From Clostridiales bacterium (lineage in GTDB: Bacteria > Bacillota > Clostridia > Oscillospirales > Oscillospiraceae), in contig SFFW01000016.1 in the NCBI GenBank assembly GCA_004556755.1, positions 1 through 49,000 on the forward strand: DNA of 49,000 nucleotides. Reading direction: 5' to 3'. Position 1 is the first letter of the stretch. Each line of letters starts with the position of its first letter. Positions 40,225-48,754 of this stretch are shown here, piece after piece. The position numbers and the translations under genes are program-made. The notes below the pieces were generated by a model, which worked only from the letters and a program-made list of their open reading frames with translations, had not been told where the DNA came from and made no database searches.

Positions 40225-40924
40225 GATACTGTACCCGGAAGCGGCAAATCTTTTCGGCGACTGCTGGAATCACCGCTACCTCAGAGAGTGTATGCCGGAG
40301 GCGGAGTTTGTCGAAACTCATTTTGACGACGTACCCGCATTCGCGTCCGAAGACGTGAGCCTTATCATCATGGGTGCCATGACCGAGCGGGCGCAGGAGT
40401 GGGCGATAGAGCGCCTTCTGCCGTATAAGGACCGCCTGCGTGAGCTCGTGGAGGGAGGCACCGTCTTTCTTATGACCGCAAACGCCGGAGAGGTGTTCTG
40501 CGAATACATCGAAAACGAGGACGGCACCCGCATAAACGGACTCGGCATAGTGCCGCTTCACGCAAAGCGTGACATGATGCACAGGCACAACGCCGTCATG
40601 CTCTGTAACTTTGAGGGCATGGAGCTTGTCGGCTTCAAGGCGGAGTTTTCAACGCTGTACGGAGACAACTCCGACTTCGGCTTTGCAAAGGTGCGCTACG
40701 GCACGGGCATAAATCCCGCAAGCGACATTGAGGGCGTGAGGATAAATAACTTCTTCTCCACCGCCATGGTCGGACCGTTTCTGATGATGAACCCCGGCTT
40801 TGTGAAGTACCTGATGCGTCTTTTGGGCGTAGCGGAGCCGAAGCTCAGGCACGAGGAGCTTATCACCGCAGCCTACGAGGACAGACTTAGCGATGTAAAG
40901 CGAATGAGCGAGAAAAAGCGCTGA
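40214..40924 (+). CDS. GatD-like glutamine amidotransferase homologue lacking catalytic Cys and His
   Basis: 236 residues, GCGGAGGT upstream, translationally coupled to murT. The fold and length match GatD (IEILYPEAANLFGD, SLIIMGAMTERAQE, GLGIVPLHAKRD, NNFFSTAMVGPFLMMNP). In active GatD the nucleophile lies in ICGGYQ and the His in TYLHGP. Here the aligned stretches are FLMTANAGEVF (Ala at residue 89 in place of Cys) and STAMVGP (Val at residue 186 in place of His). It should not hydrolyse glutamine. It may act as a scaffold, channel free ammonia or take part in another Mur-type reaction. I recall similar divergent pairs in Clostridia, so this could be a family trait rather than decay. Confidence 0.75.
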   Translation: MKIEILYPEAANLFGDCWNHRYLRECMPEAEFVETHFDDVPAFASEDVSLIIMGAMTERAQEWAIERLLPYKDRLRELVEGGTVFLMTANAGEVFCEYIENEDGTRINGLGIVPLHAKRDMMHRHNAVMLCNFEGMELVGFKAEFSTLYGDNSDFGFAKVRYGTGINPASDIEGVRINNFFSTAMVGPFLMMNPGFVKYLMRLLGVAEPKLRHEELITAAYEDRLSDVKRMSEKKR

Positions 40925-40943
40925 GCTTCAAAAATCGGAATTG

Positions 40944-40985
40944 TTGACAAATGCTCCCGTCAGCTTAAACTTAACTATTCTAAGT
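40944..40985 (+). promoter_or_regulatory. feo promoter with overlapping inverted repeat
   Basis: TTGACA (40944-40949) and TAAACT (40966-40971) are 16 bp apart. The inverted repeat ACTTA-N7-TAAGT (40969-40985) overlaps the -10 and start region, where an iron-responsive repressor of the DtxR or Fur family would act. The site matches no exact consensus I know. Confidence 0.45.
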
Positions 40986-41013
40986 ATGGAGAGTTTAATA
41001 CGGAGGATTTTTT

Positions 41014-41247
41014 ATGACCTTGGATAAGCTGCCGATCGGCAAAAGAGCCGTAATAACGAGCGTGGGCGGGGAGGGCAATCTCCGCAACCATCTGCTCGAT
41101 ATGGGGATAATCCCGAAAACCGTGGTCTCGGTCAGAAAGACCGCACCGCTGGGCGATCCTATAGAGATTAGCCTGCGGGGATATACTATGACGCTGCGCA
41201 AGGACGATGCATCCAAGATCGAAGTCCTGCCTTTTGAGGAGGAATGA
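41014..41247 (+). CDS. feoA: FeoA ferrous iron transport accessory protein
   Basis: 77 residues forming one SH3-like barrel: LDKLPIGKRAVITSVGGEG, RNHLLDMGIIPKTVVSV and DPIEISLRGYTMTLRKDDA. FeoA is a cytoplasmic partner of FeoB. GGAGGA lies upstream of the ATG and feoB begins 3 bp after the stop. Confidence 0.95.
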   Translation: MTLDKLPIGKRAVITSVGGEGNLRNHLLDMGIIPKTVVSVRKTAPLGDPIEISLRGYTMTLRKDDASKIEVLPFEEE

Positions 41248-41250
41248 GAC

Positions 41251-43260
41251 ATGGTAATAGCTCTTGTAGGCAATCAGAACTGCGGCAAAACGACACTATT
41301 CAATCAATTGACAGGTTCAAATCAGCATGTCGGCAACTTCCCCGGCGTTACGGTTGAGCATAAGTCGGGCGAGGCGAAGGGGCGTAAGGACTGCACCATC
41401 GTCGATCTGCCGGGCATATACTCCATACGTCCGTACTCCGGCGAGGAGGTCGTTACCCGCAATTTTATAATCGACAATTCGCCCGACGCCATACTGAACA
41501 TCGCCGACGCAACGAACATCGAGCGAAACCTCTATCTTACGCTTCAGCTTGCCGAAATGGGCAAGCCGATGGTGCTTGCGCTCAATATGATGGATGAGCT
41601 TCTTGGAAACCACGGTTCCGTGAATATCGAGGAGCTTTCGAGCCGTCTCGGCATCCCGGTGCTGCCCATATCCGCCGCAAAGAACGACGGTGTTGAGGAG
41701 CTTTTGGAGCTTACGATGGAGACGGCACGCAAAAAGCAGAAGCCCAAGAAGGTGGACTTCTGCGGAGCGGGACCCGTGCATCGCTGCATACATACGGTTA
41801 GCCATGTGGTAGAGGACCACGCCGACGCCATAGGCGTTCCGTCGAGGTTTGCCGCAACGAGGGTCATAGAGCAGGACGAGGAGATAATAAAGCGTCTTGG
41901 TCTGAGCGAAAACGAGCTTGAGCTTGTTGAGCATGCCGCACTCGAAATGGAGCGGGAGAGCGGGCTTGACCGCAATGCGGCGCTTGCAGATATGCGCTAC
42001 CGCTTTATCGAAAGCGTCTGTGCGGATACGGTCGTCAAGGCACAGGAGAGCAAGGAGCAGCAGCGCAGCGTTAAGATCGACAAGGTGCTGACCAACAAAT
42101 ACCTCGCAATACCGACCTTCCTTGCGATAATGGCGTTCATTTTTTGGATGACCTTCGACGTCATCGGACAGAGGCTCAGCGACCTGCTTGCCGTGGGTAT
42201 CGCCATGTTCACCGATTGGGTGGATGCGCTTCTTACCGCATACGGCCTAAACCCCGTAGTGCAGAGCCTTATTATAGACGGCGTTTTTGCGGGTGTCGGC
42301 AGTATGCTGAGCTTTCTGCCGCTCATCGTCGTGCTGTTTTTCTTCCTATCGATACTTGAGGACACGGGCTATATGTCAAGAGTGGCGTTTGTCATGGATA
42401 AGCTGCTGCGCAAGATAGGACTGTCCGGGCGCAGCTTCGTCCCCATGCTGATCGGCTTCGGCTGCTCGGTACCCGCAGTCATGGCGACGAGGACGCTGTC
42501 CTCCGAGCGTGACAGGAAAATGACCATGCTGCTTGTGCCGTTTATGAGCTGCTCTGCGAAGATCCCCATCTACGCACTGTTCACGGCGGCATTTTTCCCC
42601 GGAGACAAGCTGCTCGTTATGACCCTTCTCTATATAGGCGGTATGCTCACGGGCATCGTTGCCGCAAAAATACTGAGTCTGACTTCGTTTACGGGAAAGC
42701 CCGTTCCCTTTGTGATGGAGCTTCCCAACTACCGTATGCCCTCGCTCAAAAGCGTGCTGCTGCTCATGTGGGAAAAGGCGAGGGACTTTATCCGCAGAGC
42801 CTTTACCGTGATATTCCTTGCGACCATCGTAATATGGTTCCTACAGCACTTCGATGCAAAGCTCAACATAGTCGAGGCGGGAGACGGCAGCAGTCTGCTT
42901 TCGCTGATCGGTATGAGCGTTGCTCCTATATTCGCCCCCCTCGGCTTTGCCGACTGGCGAATAGCAACGAGCCTCATAACGGGACTCATGGCGAAGGAAG
43001 CGGTCGTCAGCACGATGGGCGTTCTGATGAACGCCTCCGGCAGCGCCCTTGCAGCGGCGCTCACCGGAGTGTTCACCACGCAGAGCGCCATTGCGTTCTT
43101 GGCCTTTGCACTGCTGTACACACCCTGCGTTGCGGCAATATCCGCAATGCGGAAAGAGCTTGGCAGCGGTCTTAAAACCGCCGGTGTCGTCATAGGACAG
43201 TGCTGCGTTGCGTGGATAGTCGCATTTGCGGTCTACTGTGTGGCGGGACTGGTGCTGTAA
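41251..43260 (+). CDS. feoB: FeoB ferrous iron transporter
   Basis: 669 residues. An N-terminal G domain carries VGNQNCGKTTLFNQLTG (G1), FPGVTVEHKSG (G2), VDLPGIYSI (G3) and ALNMMDEL (G4-like NxxD). A helical GDP-dissociation-inhibitor-like region follows to about 275, then a membrane part with two Gate motifs (DTGYMSRVAFVMD and GFGCSVPAVMATRTLSSERDRKM; MLLVPFMSCSAKIPIYALF). It imports Fe(II) under anaerobic conditions. Gene order feoA-feoB-Cys-rich protein is typical of Clostridia. Confidence 0.96.
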   Translation: MVIALVGNQNCGKTTLFNQLTGSNQHVGNFPGVTVEHKSGEAKGRKDCTIVDLPGIYSIRPYSGEEVVTRNFIIDNSPDAILNIADATNIERNLYLTLQLAEMGKPMVLALNMMDELLGNHGSVNIEELSSRLGIPVLPISAAKNDGVEELLELTMETARKKQKPKKVDFCGAGPVHRCIHTVSHVVEDHADAIGVPSRFAATRVIEQDEEIIKRLGLSENELELVEHAALEMERESGLDRNAALADMRYRFIESVCADTVVKAQESKEQQRSVKIDKVLTNKYLAIPTFLAIMAFIFWMTFDVIGQRLSDLLAVGIAMFTDWVDALLTAYGLNPVVQSLIIDGVFAGVGSMLSFLPLIVVLFFFLSILEDTGYMSRVAFVMDKLLRKIGLSGRSFVPMLIGFGCSVPAVMATRTLSSERDRKMTMLLVPFMSCSAKIPIYALFTAAFFPGDKLLVMTLLYIGGMLTGIVAAKILSLTSFTGKPVPFVMELPNYRMPSLKSVLLLMWEKARDFIRRAFTVIFLATIVIWFLQHFDAKLNIVEAGDGSSLLSLIGMSVAPIFAPLGFADWRIATSLITGLMAKEAVVSTMGVLMNASGSALAAALTGVFTTQSAIAFLAFALLYTPCVAAISAMRKELGSGLKTAGVVIGQCCVAWIVAFAVYCVAGLVL

Positions 43261-43261
43261 C

Positions 43262-43420
43262 ATGGGGATAGTAATTGCGATACTGCTTGCGGTGTGGGTG
43301 TTTCTTGCGGTGAGAAGTCTGCGCCGTGACGGAAGCTGCTCCTGCGGCGGCTCCGACTGCTCACATTGCGGCAATAAAGGAAAGTGCGGCGACTGCAGCG
43401 ATAAATGCAATAAACGGTAG
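43262..43420 (+). CDS. FeoB-associated Cys-rich membrane protein
   Basis: 52 residues from the ATG at 43262, 1 bp after the feoB stop. One membrane helix (GIVIAILLAVWVFLAVRSL) is followed by a tail with seven Cys (CSCGGSDCSHCGNKGKCGDC, then C near the end). Proteins of this plan follow feoB in many Clostridia and may bind iron at the membrane; the exact role is not established. Confidence 0.85.
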   Translation: MGIVIAILLAVWVFLAVRSLRRDGSCSCGGSDCSHCGNKGKCGDCSDKCNKR

Positions 43421-43429
43421 AGTGATCCT

Positions 43430-45187
43430 ATGAAAAAAAGACTATGTGTGCTTCTGCTTGCGGCGATGCTGCTTCTGAGCGGCTGCGGCGTCGATCCCAC
43501 ACAGCCCGGAAAAGCGCCCGAAGCGCCCGAAAATGCGGTGAAACTTGCGTATATCCCGCTTGATGACAGACCGAACAATTACGAATGTATGCTGTACATG
43601 GCGCAGTCTCTCGACTATGAGCTGCTGATGCCCGAAACCGAACTGTTCAGGACAAGGCTTGACGGGCAGCCGGGAGCCGAAAAGGGCGACAGAGCAGCGC
43701 TTTACGAGTGGCTGCTCGACTGCGAGGAGCAAGGCTGCGACAGATATATAATCTTCCTCGACCAGCTTCTTTCCGGCGGTCTTTGCGCTTCACGCTCGGC
43801 ATCCTCCGACGAAACGGTGACCCTTTCTGACGGACGCACGGTGACGGATAGAGAGCTGCTTGAAATGACGATCAAGCTCCTTTCCTCCGACAAAAACAAC
43901 CGTGTTTGGCTGCTGGATATCGTGATGCGCCTTGCGCCCACCGTCGGCTATGCCGGCTGGACGCTCGACGACTATTACAGCGTGAGAGAGTATTTTGCAC
44001 AACCGAGGCTGATTTTGCCGGATGCGGAGCTTACGCCCGGGAACATTGTGAGCGCATACGGAATGTCGCCCGACGGCGGCGAGATCCCGCTTTCCTGCGT
44101 CGATGCCGACGACATAAAGCGCTGCACCGATGCACGACAACGCAAGCTGCTCCTTGCGCAGGAGCTGTTTATGCTTCTCCATGGGGACGAAAGCGGAGTG
44201 TTCACCGTGCTGTACGGCATCGACGACTCGTCGGAGTCAAACTGCGTGCAGGTAAACGAGATCGCATATATCCGAACCCTTCTGCGCAGAACCGATGCAC
44301 TTCTTTCCGGAGTTGACGACATGGGCTTTAAGGCGCTTGCGGCGATGTATCTTAACGACACCGACTGGCAGGGAACACCGGCCGAGCTGCGGTATTTCGG
44401 CGGAGCGGAGGACGAAAATGCCTGTGAGTTTGATTACCGCCCCTTAAGCGAGATCGTCTCCGAGCATATGAACTTTTTCGGACTTGAAGAGAGCGCCTCG
44501 GCGCAGCTCAAGATATACGTTCTGACAAAGCCCGAAGACCCCGAACGGGCGCAGACTTATTGCGATGAGCTGATAGATGCACTAAACGACAGCCTTTCGG
44601 ACGGTGACGCTGTCATTTTGATGGATGCGTCAAACGGCGCATACGGCGATACCTTCCGAACGGCACTCGTAAACGGCACCGAGTTCGGTAAGCTCGTTGC
44701 ATACGCAGGTCAGCTCGATCTGGCAAACCTTACGGGCACGGCGCTTGGGCACGGCGTTGCCCGCTACGCATACCTCAAAAACGGCGAATGCAGTGAGCTG
44801 TCCGAGTACGGGCATATGTGTTCGCTTGCCGACGTGCTGGTGAAGGATATCTGCTACCGCAACAACGCAAGGGCGAGCCTCAGCGAATACATACGCACCG
44901 AGCTTTCGGGGAACCCCGATAATCTGTGGGCAACGAACACGTCGCCGGATGCTGCAAACGCAGAGCTTTGCCGACTTATGGACGGCCTTGTGCCGCAGCT
45001 TCTGGAGAAGCTTCAGCGCTGCAATTTCATAAGCTCGCTTGCACCGTACAGCGAGTCGGGATGGGGCGGCGTTGCGATAAAGGACTATCGTCTTCCGTGG
45101 TACAGGAGCTTTGAGATAAGCTTTGCGATTGAGGTCGGCAAGGCGATGCAGCCGCACAAAAGCCTGTTAGGGATATACTACAAATAA
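43430..45187 (+). CDS. DUF4127 family lipoprotein
   Basis: 585 residues. A lipobox (LLLSGC, Cys at about 20) points to a surface lipoprotein. The mature part begins VKLAYIPLDDRPNNY, the mark of DUF4127, and continues IIFLDQLLSGGLCASR, DDYYSVREYFAQPR and YGIDDSSESNCVQVNEI. The C-terminus (SESGWGGVAIKDYRLPWYRS) is also well ordered. The family has no known function; the PLDDRP segment and scattered acidic residues resemble a metal- or sugar-binding site only loosely. It starts 9 bp after the feo genes and may be read with them, though its ribosome binding site is weak. Confidence 0.82.
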   Translation: MKKRLCVLLLAAMLLLSGCGVDPTQPGKAPEAPENAVKLAYIPLDDRPNNYECMLYMAQSLDYELLMPETELFRTRLDGQPGAEKGDRAALYEWLLDCEEQGCDRYIIFLDQLLSGGLCASRSASSDETVTLSDGRTVTDRELLEMTIKLLSSDKNNRVWLLDIVMRLAPTVGYAGWTLDDYYSVREYFAQPRLILPDAELTPGNIVSAYGMSPDGGEIPLSCVDADDIKRCTDARQRKLLLAQELFMLLHGDESGVFTVLYGIDDSSESNCVQVNEIAYIRTLLRRTDALLSGVDDMGFKALAAMYLNDTDWQGTPAELRYFGGAEDENACEFDYRPLSEIVSEHMNFFGLEESASAQLKIYVLTKPEDPERAQTYCDELIDALNDSLSDGDAVILMDASNGAYGDTFRTALVNGTEFGKLVAYAGQLDLANLTGTALGHGVARYAYLKNGECSELSEYGHMCSLADVLVKDICYRNNARASLSEYIRTELSGNPDNLWATNTSPDAANAELCRLMDGLVPQLLEKLQRCNFISSLAPYSESGWGGVAIKDYRLPWYRSFEISFAIEVGKAMQPHKSLLGIYYK

Positions 45188-45218
45188 GCGGTATTCCATT
45201 GCCGTCGAAAGAAATTGC

Positions 45219-45247
45219 TTTACTTTACGCCGAGCCTTTGCTATAAT
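45219..45247 (+). promoter_or_regulatory. Promoter of the tRNA-Arg gene
   Basis: TTTACT (45219-45224) and TATAAT (45242-45247) with a 17-bp spacer and TGC before the -10 (extended -10), 20 bp before the tRNA. Confidence 0.65.
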
Positions 45248-45266
45248 ATACGGGCAAAACTTATAT

Positions 45267-45343
45267 GCGCCCGTAGCTCAGCTGGATAGAGTGTCAGACT
45301 CCGACTCTGAAGGTCGTGGGTTCGAATCCCGTCGGGCGTACCA
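45267..45343 (+). tRNA. tRNA-Arg (anticodon CCG)
   Basis: 77 nt. The acceptor GCGCCCG pairs with CGGGCGT (one G-T pair), the D arm is GCTC/GAGT, and the anticodon stem TCAGA/TCTGA encloses CTCCGAC with anticodon CCG (reads CGG). The T arm contains GGGTTCGAATCCC, and CCA is encoded. It is followed directly by a terminator and by traces of an integrated element. Confidence 0.96.
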
Positions 45344-45380
45344 AAAAACGACAAGCAACAACGGATGCTTGTCGTTTTTT
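45344..45380 (+). terminator. Terminator after tRNA-Arg
   Basis: A 14-bp perfect stem (45344-45357 with 45366-45379) directly after the CCA, with A and T tracts. Confidence 0.92.
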
Positions 45381-45416
45381 ATGAATAGCTAAATGTGAAT
45401 AATGAATAATTGAGGA

Positions 45417-45430
45417 GAACCCACGACCTT
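45417..45430 (-). repeat. Reversed 14-bp copy of the tRNA-Arg variable/T-arm sequence
   Basis: GAACCCACGACCTT is the exact reverse complement of 45310-45323 inside the tRNA. It may be part of an old attachment site or a scrap of another tRNA. Confidence 0.55.
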
Positions 45431-45447
45431 ATACGAAATGAGCGGAT

Positions 45448-45465
45448 GTCGGTGCCGGCACCGAC
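45448..45465. repeat. 18-bp perfect palindrome
   Basis: GTCGGTGCCGGCACCGAC is fully self-complementary. A second small hairpin, GTGTAAA-GGAAG-TTTACAC, follows at 45516-45534. The whole stretch 45381-45538 holds no convincing gene. Confidence 0.7.
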
Positions 45466-45538
45466 GAGCGAATAGTATGTGGCATATCGTCCGAAACAAT
45501 CCGCAAAACTTTCATGTGTAAAGGAAGTTTACACGTAA

Positions 45539-46066
45539 CTTATCAACCGTCACATTTCCAACCCCGAACAGCACCTGAAGACATTTGATAAAAACAGTGT
45601 GTACCTGACGACAAAGAAAATAGGCAGGAACAATCCCAAAGACGCAGAGATTGAAGCCGACAATGCCGCAAGGCAGGAATGGAAGCAAGCAGCGGATATG
45701 GCACTTATCACAGGCATTTCGGAAGAAACGATATTGGAGATTAGCAGATGCAAATTCACGATAAAGTCAGCCGGTCTATCCGTGACAGCGGTTGGTTTCC
45801 CAAAGTGTTCCGCCGTATCGTGAACAAGGCGAAGGAGTTTTTACAAAACCTTATCCGCGAACACGAGATGCTGCCGAAGCCAAAAGGCAGAAGCCGTATT
45901 GGATCAGTACAACCGTGACCTTGCCGAGTGGGAGCGGCAGGTTAAGGAGAAAGGAAAGCCCAAAAGACCGCCCGAAAAGGAAAGTGTCCGAGACAGGCTC
46001 AGGCAGCTACAGTCAGAGGGCAAACAGCAAAGAACACGAAAGAAGTCCCAAGACAGAGAACGATAA
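45539..46066 (+). pseudogene. Relaxase (MobA/MobL-like) C-terminal remnant, frameshifted
   Basis: Three frames must be joined. The first gives HISNPEQHLKTFDKNSVYL then TTKKIGRNNPKDAEIEADNA and RQEWKQAADMALITGISEET. The second, from about 45745, gives SIRDSGWFPKVFRRIVNKA and LIREHEMLPKPKG. The third, from about 45887, gives AVLDQYNRDLAEWERQVKEK and runs to a stop at 46066. The order matches the C-terminal half of conjugative relaxases of mobilizable elements in gut Firmicutes, including the charged coiled-coil end. The N-terminal nuclease domain with its catalytic Tyr and His cluster is absent, so the gene is dead. Confidence 0.65.
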
Positions 46067-46156
46067 CTTTGACACCGAACACGACACCGCGGGGCAGAAC
46101 CCTTGCCTTGCGGGATTCCATATATCCTTGAAATTCTTATCCAATTTTATAAGAAA

Positions 46157-46189
46157 TCCCTCCTGTCAGTTTATACCTGACAGGAGGGA
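46157..46189 (-). terminator. Terminator of the adhesin gene
   Basis: A 13-bp perfect stem (46157-46169 with 46177-46189); on the minus strand it is followed by TTTCTTATAAAA. It lies 35 bp past the adhesin stop codon. Confidence 0.8.
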
Positions 46190-46223
46190 CTGTTGTAAGT
46201 GTACTTATCACACTTATATGAAT

Positions 46224-48719
46224 TTATTTCGCTCTTTTCTTCTTACCGTAAACAGTTATTCCGATTACGCCGGCTCCGCTCACAAAGAGAAGTGCGATCC
46301 AAAATGCCATATGGCTGTTGTCGCCGGTCTGAGGAGAATTTGTATCGTTATCTACCACTGCTTTCGCATTAACGGTAAATGTTGTGGTTGCTGTGCCGCT
46401 CTCTGATACAATACCGATTGTATGCTCGCCGACAGAAAGCGTGGCTACATAGTCAGCCTTTAAGGTTACAACCGTACTGCCTTCCTTGACGGTATAATTC
46501 TTTTCATCAAGGGTTTTACCGTCAAGCTCAACACGAACGAAATCACTGAACGCCGCATTTGATTTGAAAGTAAGCTCTTTCTTATCTCCTGCGGTTATGC
46601 TCTGTCCCGCTCCCTTAATGATTTCCGGCGGGAGCTTTGAAATTACCGTGTCATCAAACTTAATTTCGTTTGTGCCTTTTTCGTCGGCAAAGTATTTTCC
46701 GCAATCTTTACAATGCCAATACTCCTTGTTTCCTGTTGCGGTTACGGTTGCGTCCTTTGCAGGAGTGTTTTCAAGATTATGGTTTGAGCTGTCAAGCTCA
46801 CCGTATTCTTCGTCACAATACTCACAGACAGCCTTGCTTGTGCAGGTTGCCTCGCCGCCGGTGTGGCCGTTATTGACTGTTACGGAAACCTTTGCGGTGT
46901 TTCCTGCATTGTCAGTAGCAACAACAGTTACTGTACCAACCCCTTTTGCAAGAGTATATTTGCCGTCAGTGGCTGTTAATTCAACATCGTTTGCCTTTAC
47001 GCTTGCAATACCGTCGTTATCGGAGACTTCAAACTCTACCGCATCGCAGTAGATCTTGCCGTTTTCAAGTCCTGTGATTACAGGCTTTTGAATATCCTTC
47101 CACTGGGCAACAAGTGTAATGCTTGCAGCAGTATCATTCGCCGCAAGATCGGAATATTTGGTGTTTGCGTTTACAGTCATATCCCCGCATTTCCAGCCGG
47201 TAAATTCCCAGCCGTCCTTTGTTGGAGCAGTAATGCCGGAGAGCACTGTATCTGTCCATGTAACACCTGTTTTATCACTTATACTGCTTCCGCCAACGGT
47301 GTCAAATTTAACAGTATAGCTGTTTTGAGAGAAATGTGCCGTATAGGTTCTGTCACCTGTACTGCCTTTAGCAATAGTAACGGCCATATTGTTTTCGCCG
47401 GTTAAGCCTGTTCCGCTCCAGCCGGTAAAGGTGTAGCCGGTCTTTACAGGATTGTTAAGCGTAATTGCATCACTTTCGACATTATATGTTGCAGGGTTAG
47501 TTGCCGTGCCGCCGTCTAAATCATATGAGATATTGTAGGTTTTCGGATTGCTGAATTTTGCCGTCAAAATGATGTCTTGTGTGACGGGTTGGGTGAAATC
47601 GTACTTTGTATCGCCGTTGTACCAACCGTCAAAGGCTTGGTATCCGTCCTTTGTGGGATCGGCGGGCTGAAGCGCCGGTGCTTTATCTGTATTGAAAAAC
47701 CACTGGGTAGTTATGGAATCACTGCCGCCGTTTGTATCAAAGGTGACGGTGTGATATGTGCCGCTGACCGTACCGGAGCCTGAAATTCCGCCGTAGTAAA
47801 CGCCGCCGCTGATGGTGCCGTAGTTTATAACTTTGTTGTAGAACTTGGTACATCCGGCGGTGCTTGTGGTGTTAATTGCGGAATTTGAACCAAAAGCAAC
47901 CGTGCCTTTAACAATACCGCCGTTGGCGAGAAGGGATTCATCAGAAGCAATTACGACAGCATCATGCGTTCCATTCGTTGATGTGCAAGCCTCAATGGTG
48001 CCGCCGGTCATGGTCATACTGCCAGTGTAGATATTCACCCCTCCGACAGTATTTGCGCTGCAGCCTCGGATTATGGCGTTGCCGCTCATCGAAAAATAAC
48101 CACTGGAAAACACGCCGCCGCCTGAAGTATTTGCACTGCATTTCTCAATGGTGCCACCGTTCATAGTCATGCTGTAACCTTTGCTGACATACACGCCGCC
48201 GCCACCGTAGATATAATCAGAAGTTGTTGCATTGCAATTTGTAATGGTGCCGCCGTTCATGGTAAAGGAGCCAGCCATAGCAGCCACGCCGCCGCCATAT
48301 TTTGCACTGCAATTTGCAATGGTGCCGCCGTTCATGGTCATGCTGCCACCACTGCTGACATACACGCCGCCGCCTTGCACTGCATTGCCGCCGGTGATAA
48401 CGCCGCCGGCCGGCAGAGAAGTGTCTGTATGAATTGCAGTCTTGTTGCTGTCCTGCAAGGTCAGATTGCAAAATGAAACGAAAATCACACTGTCACTGCC
48501 GGTCATCGTGATAGTATGGCCGTTCAGGTCAAGGGTGACTGTTTTTCTCACCCTCAGCTTCGTGTCGATGGTATAATCCTTGCTCAGCGTTACCGTGCCG
48601 CCGTTGTTCAGCAGGTTCTGCAGCTCAGTGGCGTCACTGTCCGCCGCAAATACCGTTATCGGCACTAACATCAGTAACATGCAAAGGGTAAGCAGGATGC
48701 TTAAAATTCGTTTTTTCAT
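46224..48719 (-). CDS. Cell-wall-anchored beta-helix/InlB-repeat adhesin
   Basis: 831 residues from the ATG at 48719 behind GGGAGG. A signal peptide (about 1-26, ILLTLCMLLMLVPITVFA) leads to a right-handed beta-helix region (about 95-300) with repeated GGGVYVSSGGSMTMNGGTI-type turns. Then come three or so InlB-type B repeats (YHTVTFDTNGG...FDGWYNGD; YNISYDLDGG; YTVKFDTVGG...FTGWKCGD), an Ig-like part (PVITGLENGKIYCDAVEFEV), a Cys-rich HxxxC/CxxC stretch (CTSKAVCEYCDEEY, YWHCKDCGKYF) and another beta domain. The end reads NSPQTGDNSHMAFW, a membrane helix and KKKRAK: a sortase sorting signal of PQTG type. It should be covalently fixed to the wall and bind host or diet glycans or proteins. No sortase is in the window. 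Confidence 0.88.
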   Translation of the reverse strand: MKKRILSILLTLCMLLMLVPITVFAADSDATELQNLLNNGGTVTLSKDYTIDTKLRVRKTVTLDLNGHTITMTGSDSVIFVSFCNLTLQDSNKTAIHTDTSLPAGGVITGGNAVQGGGVYVSSGGSMTMNGGTIANCSAKYGGGVAAMAGSFTMNGGTITNCNATTSDYIYGGGGVYVSKGYSMTMNGGTIEKCSANTSGGGVFSSGYFSMSGNAIIRGCSANTVGGVNIYTGSMTMTGGTIEACTSTNGTHDAVVIASDESLLANGGIVKGTVAFGSNSAINTTSTAGCTKFYNKVINYGTISGGVYYGGISGSGTVSGTYHTVTFDTNGGSDSITTQWFFNTDKAPALQPADPTKDGYQAFDGWYNGDTKYDFTQPVTQDIILTAKFSNPKTYNISYDLDGGTATNPATYNVESDAITLNNPVKTGYTFTGWSGTGLTGENNMAVTIAKGSTGDRTYTAHFSQNSYTVKFDTVGGSSISDKTGVTWTDTVLSGITAPTKDGWEFTGWKCGDMTVNANTKYSDLAANDTAASITLVAQWKDIQKPVITGLENGKIYCDAVEFEVSDNDGIASVKANDVELTATDGKYTLAKGVGTVTVVATDNAGNTAKVSVTVNNGHTGGEATCTSKAVCEYCDEEYGELDSSNHNLENTPAKDATVTATGNKEYWHCKDCGKYFADEKGTNEIKFDDTVISKLPPEIIKGAGQSITAGDKKELTFKSNAAFSDFVRVELDGKTLDEKNYTVKEGSTVVTLKADYVATLSVGEHTIGIVSESGTATTTFTVNAKAVVDNDTNSPQTGDNSHMAFWIALLFVSGAGVIGITVYGKKKRAK

Positions 48720-48754
48720 TGATATTCCTCCCAAAAGACATTTTTGGATCTGGT

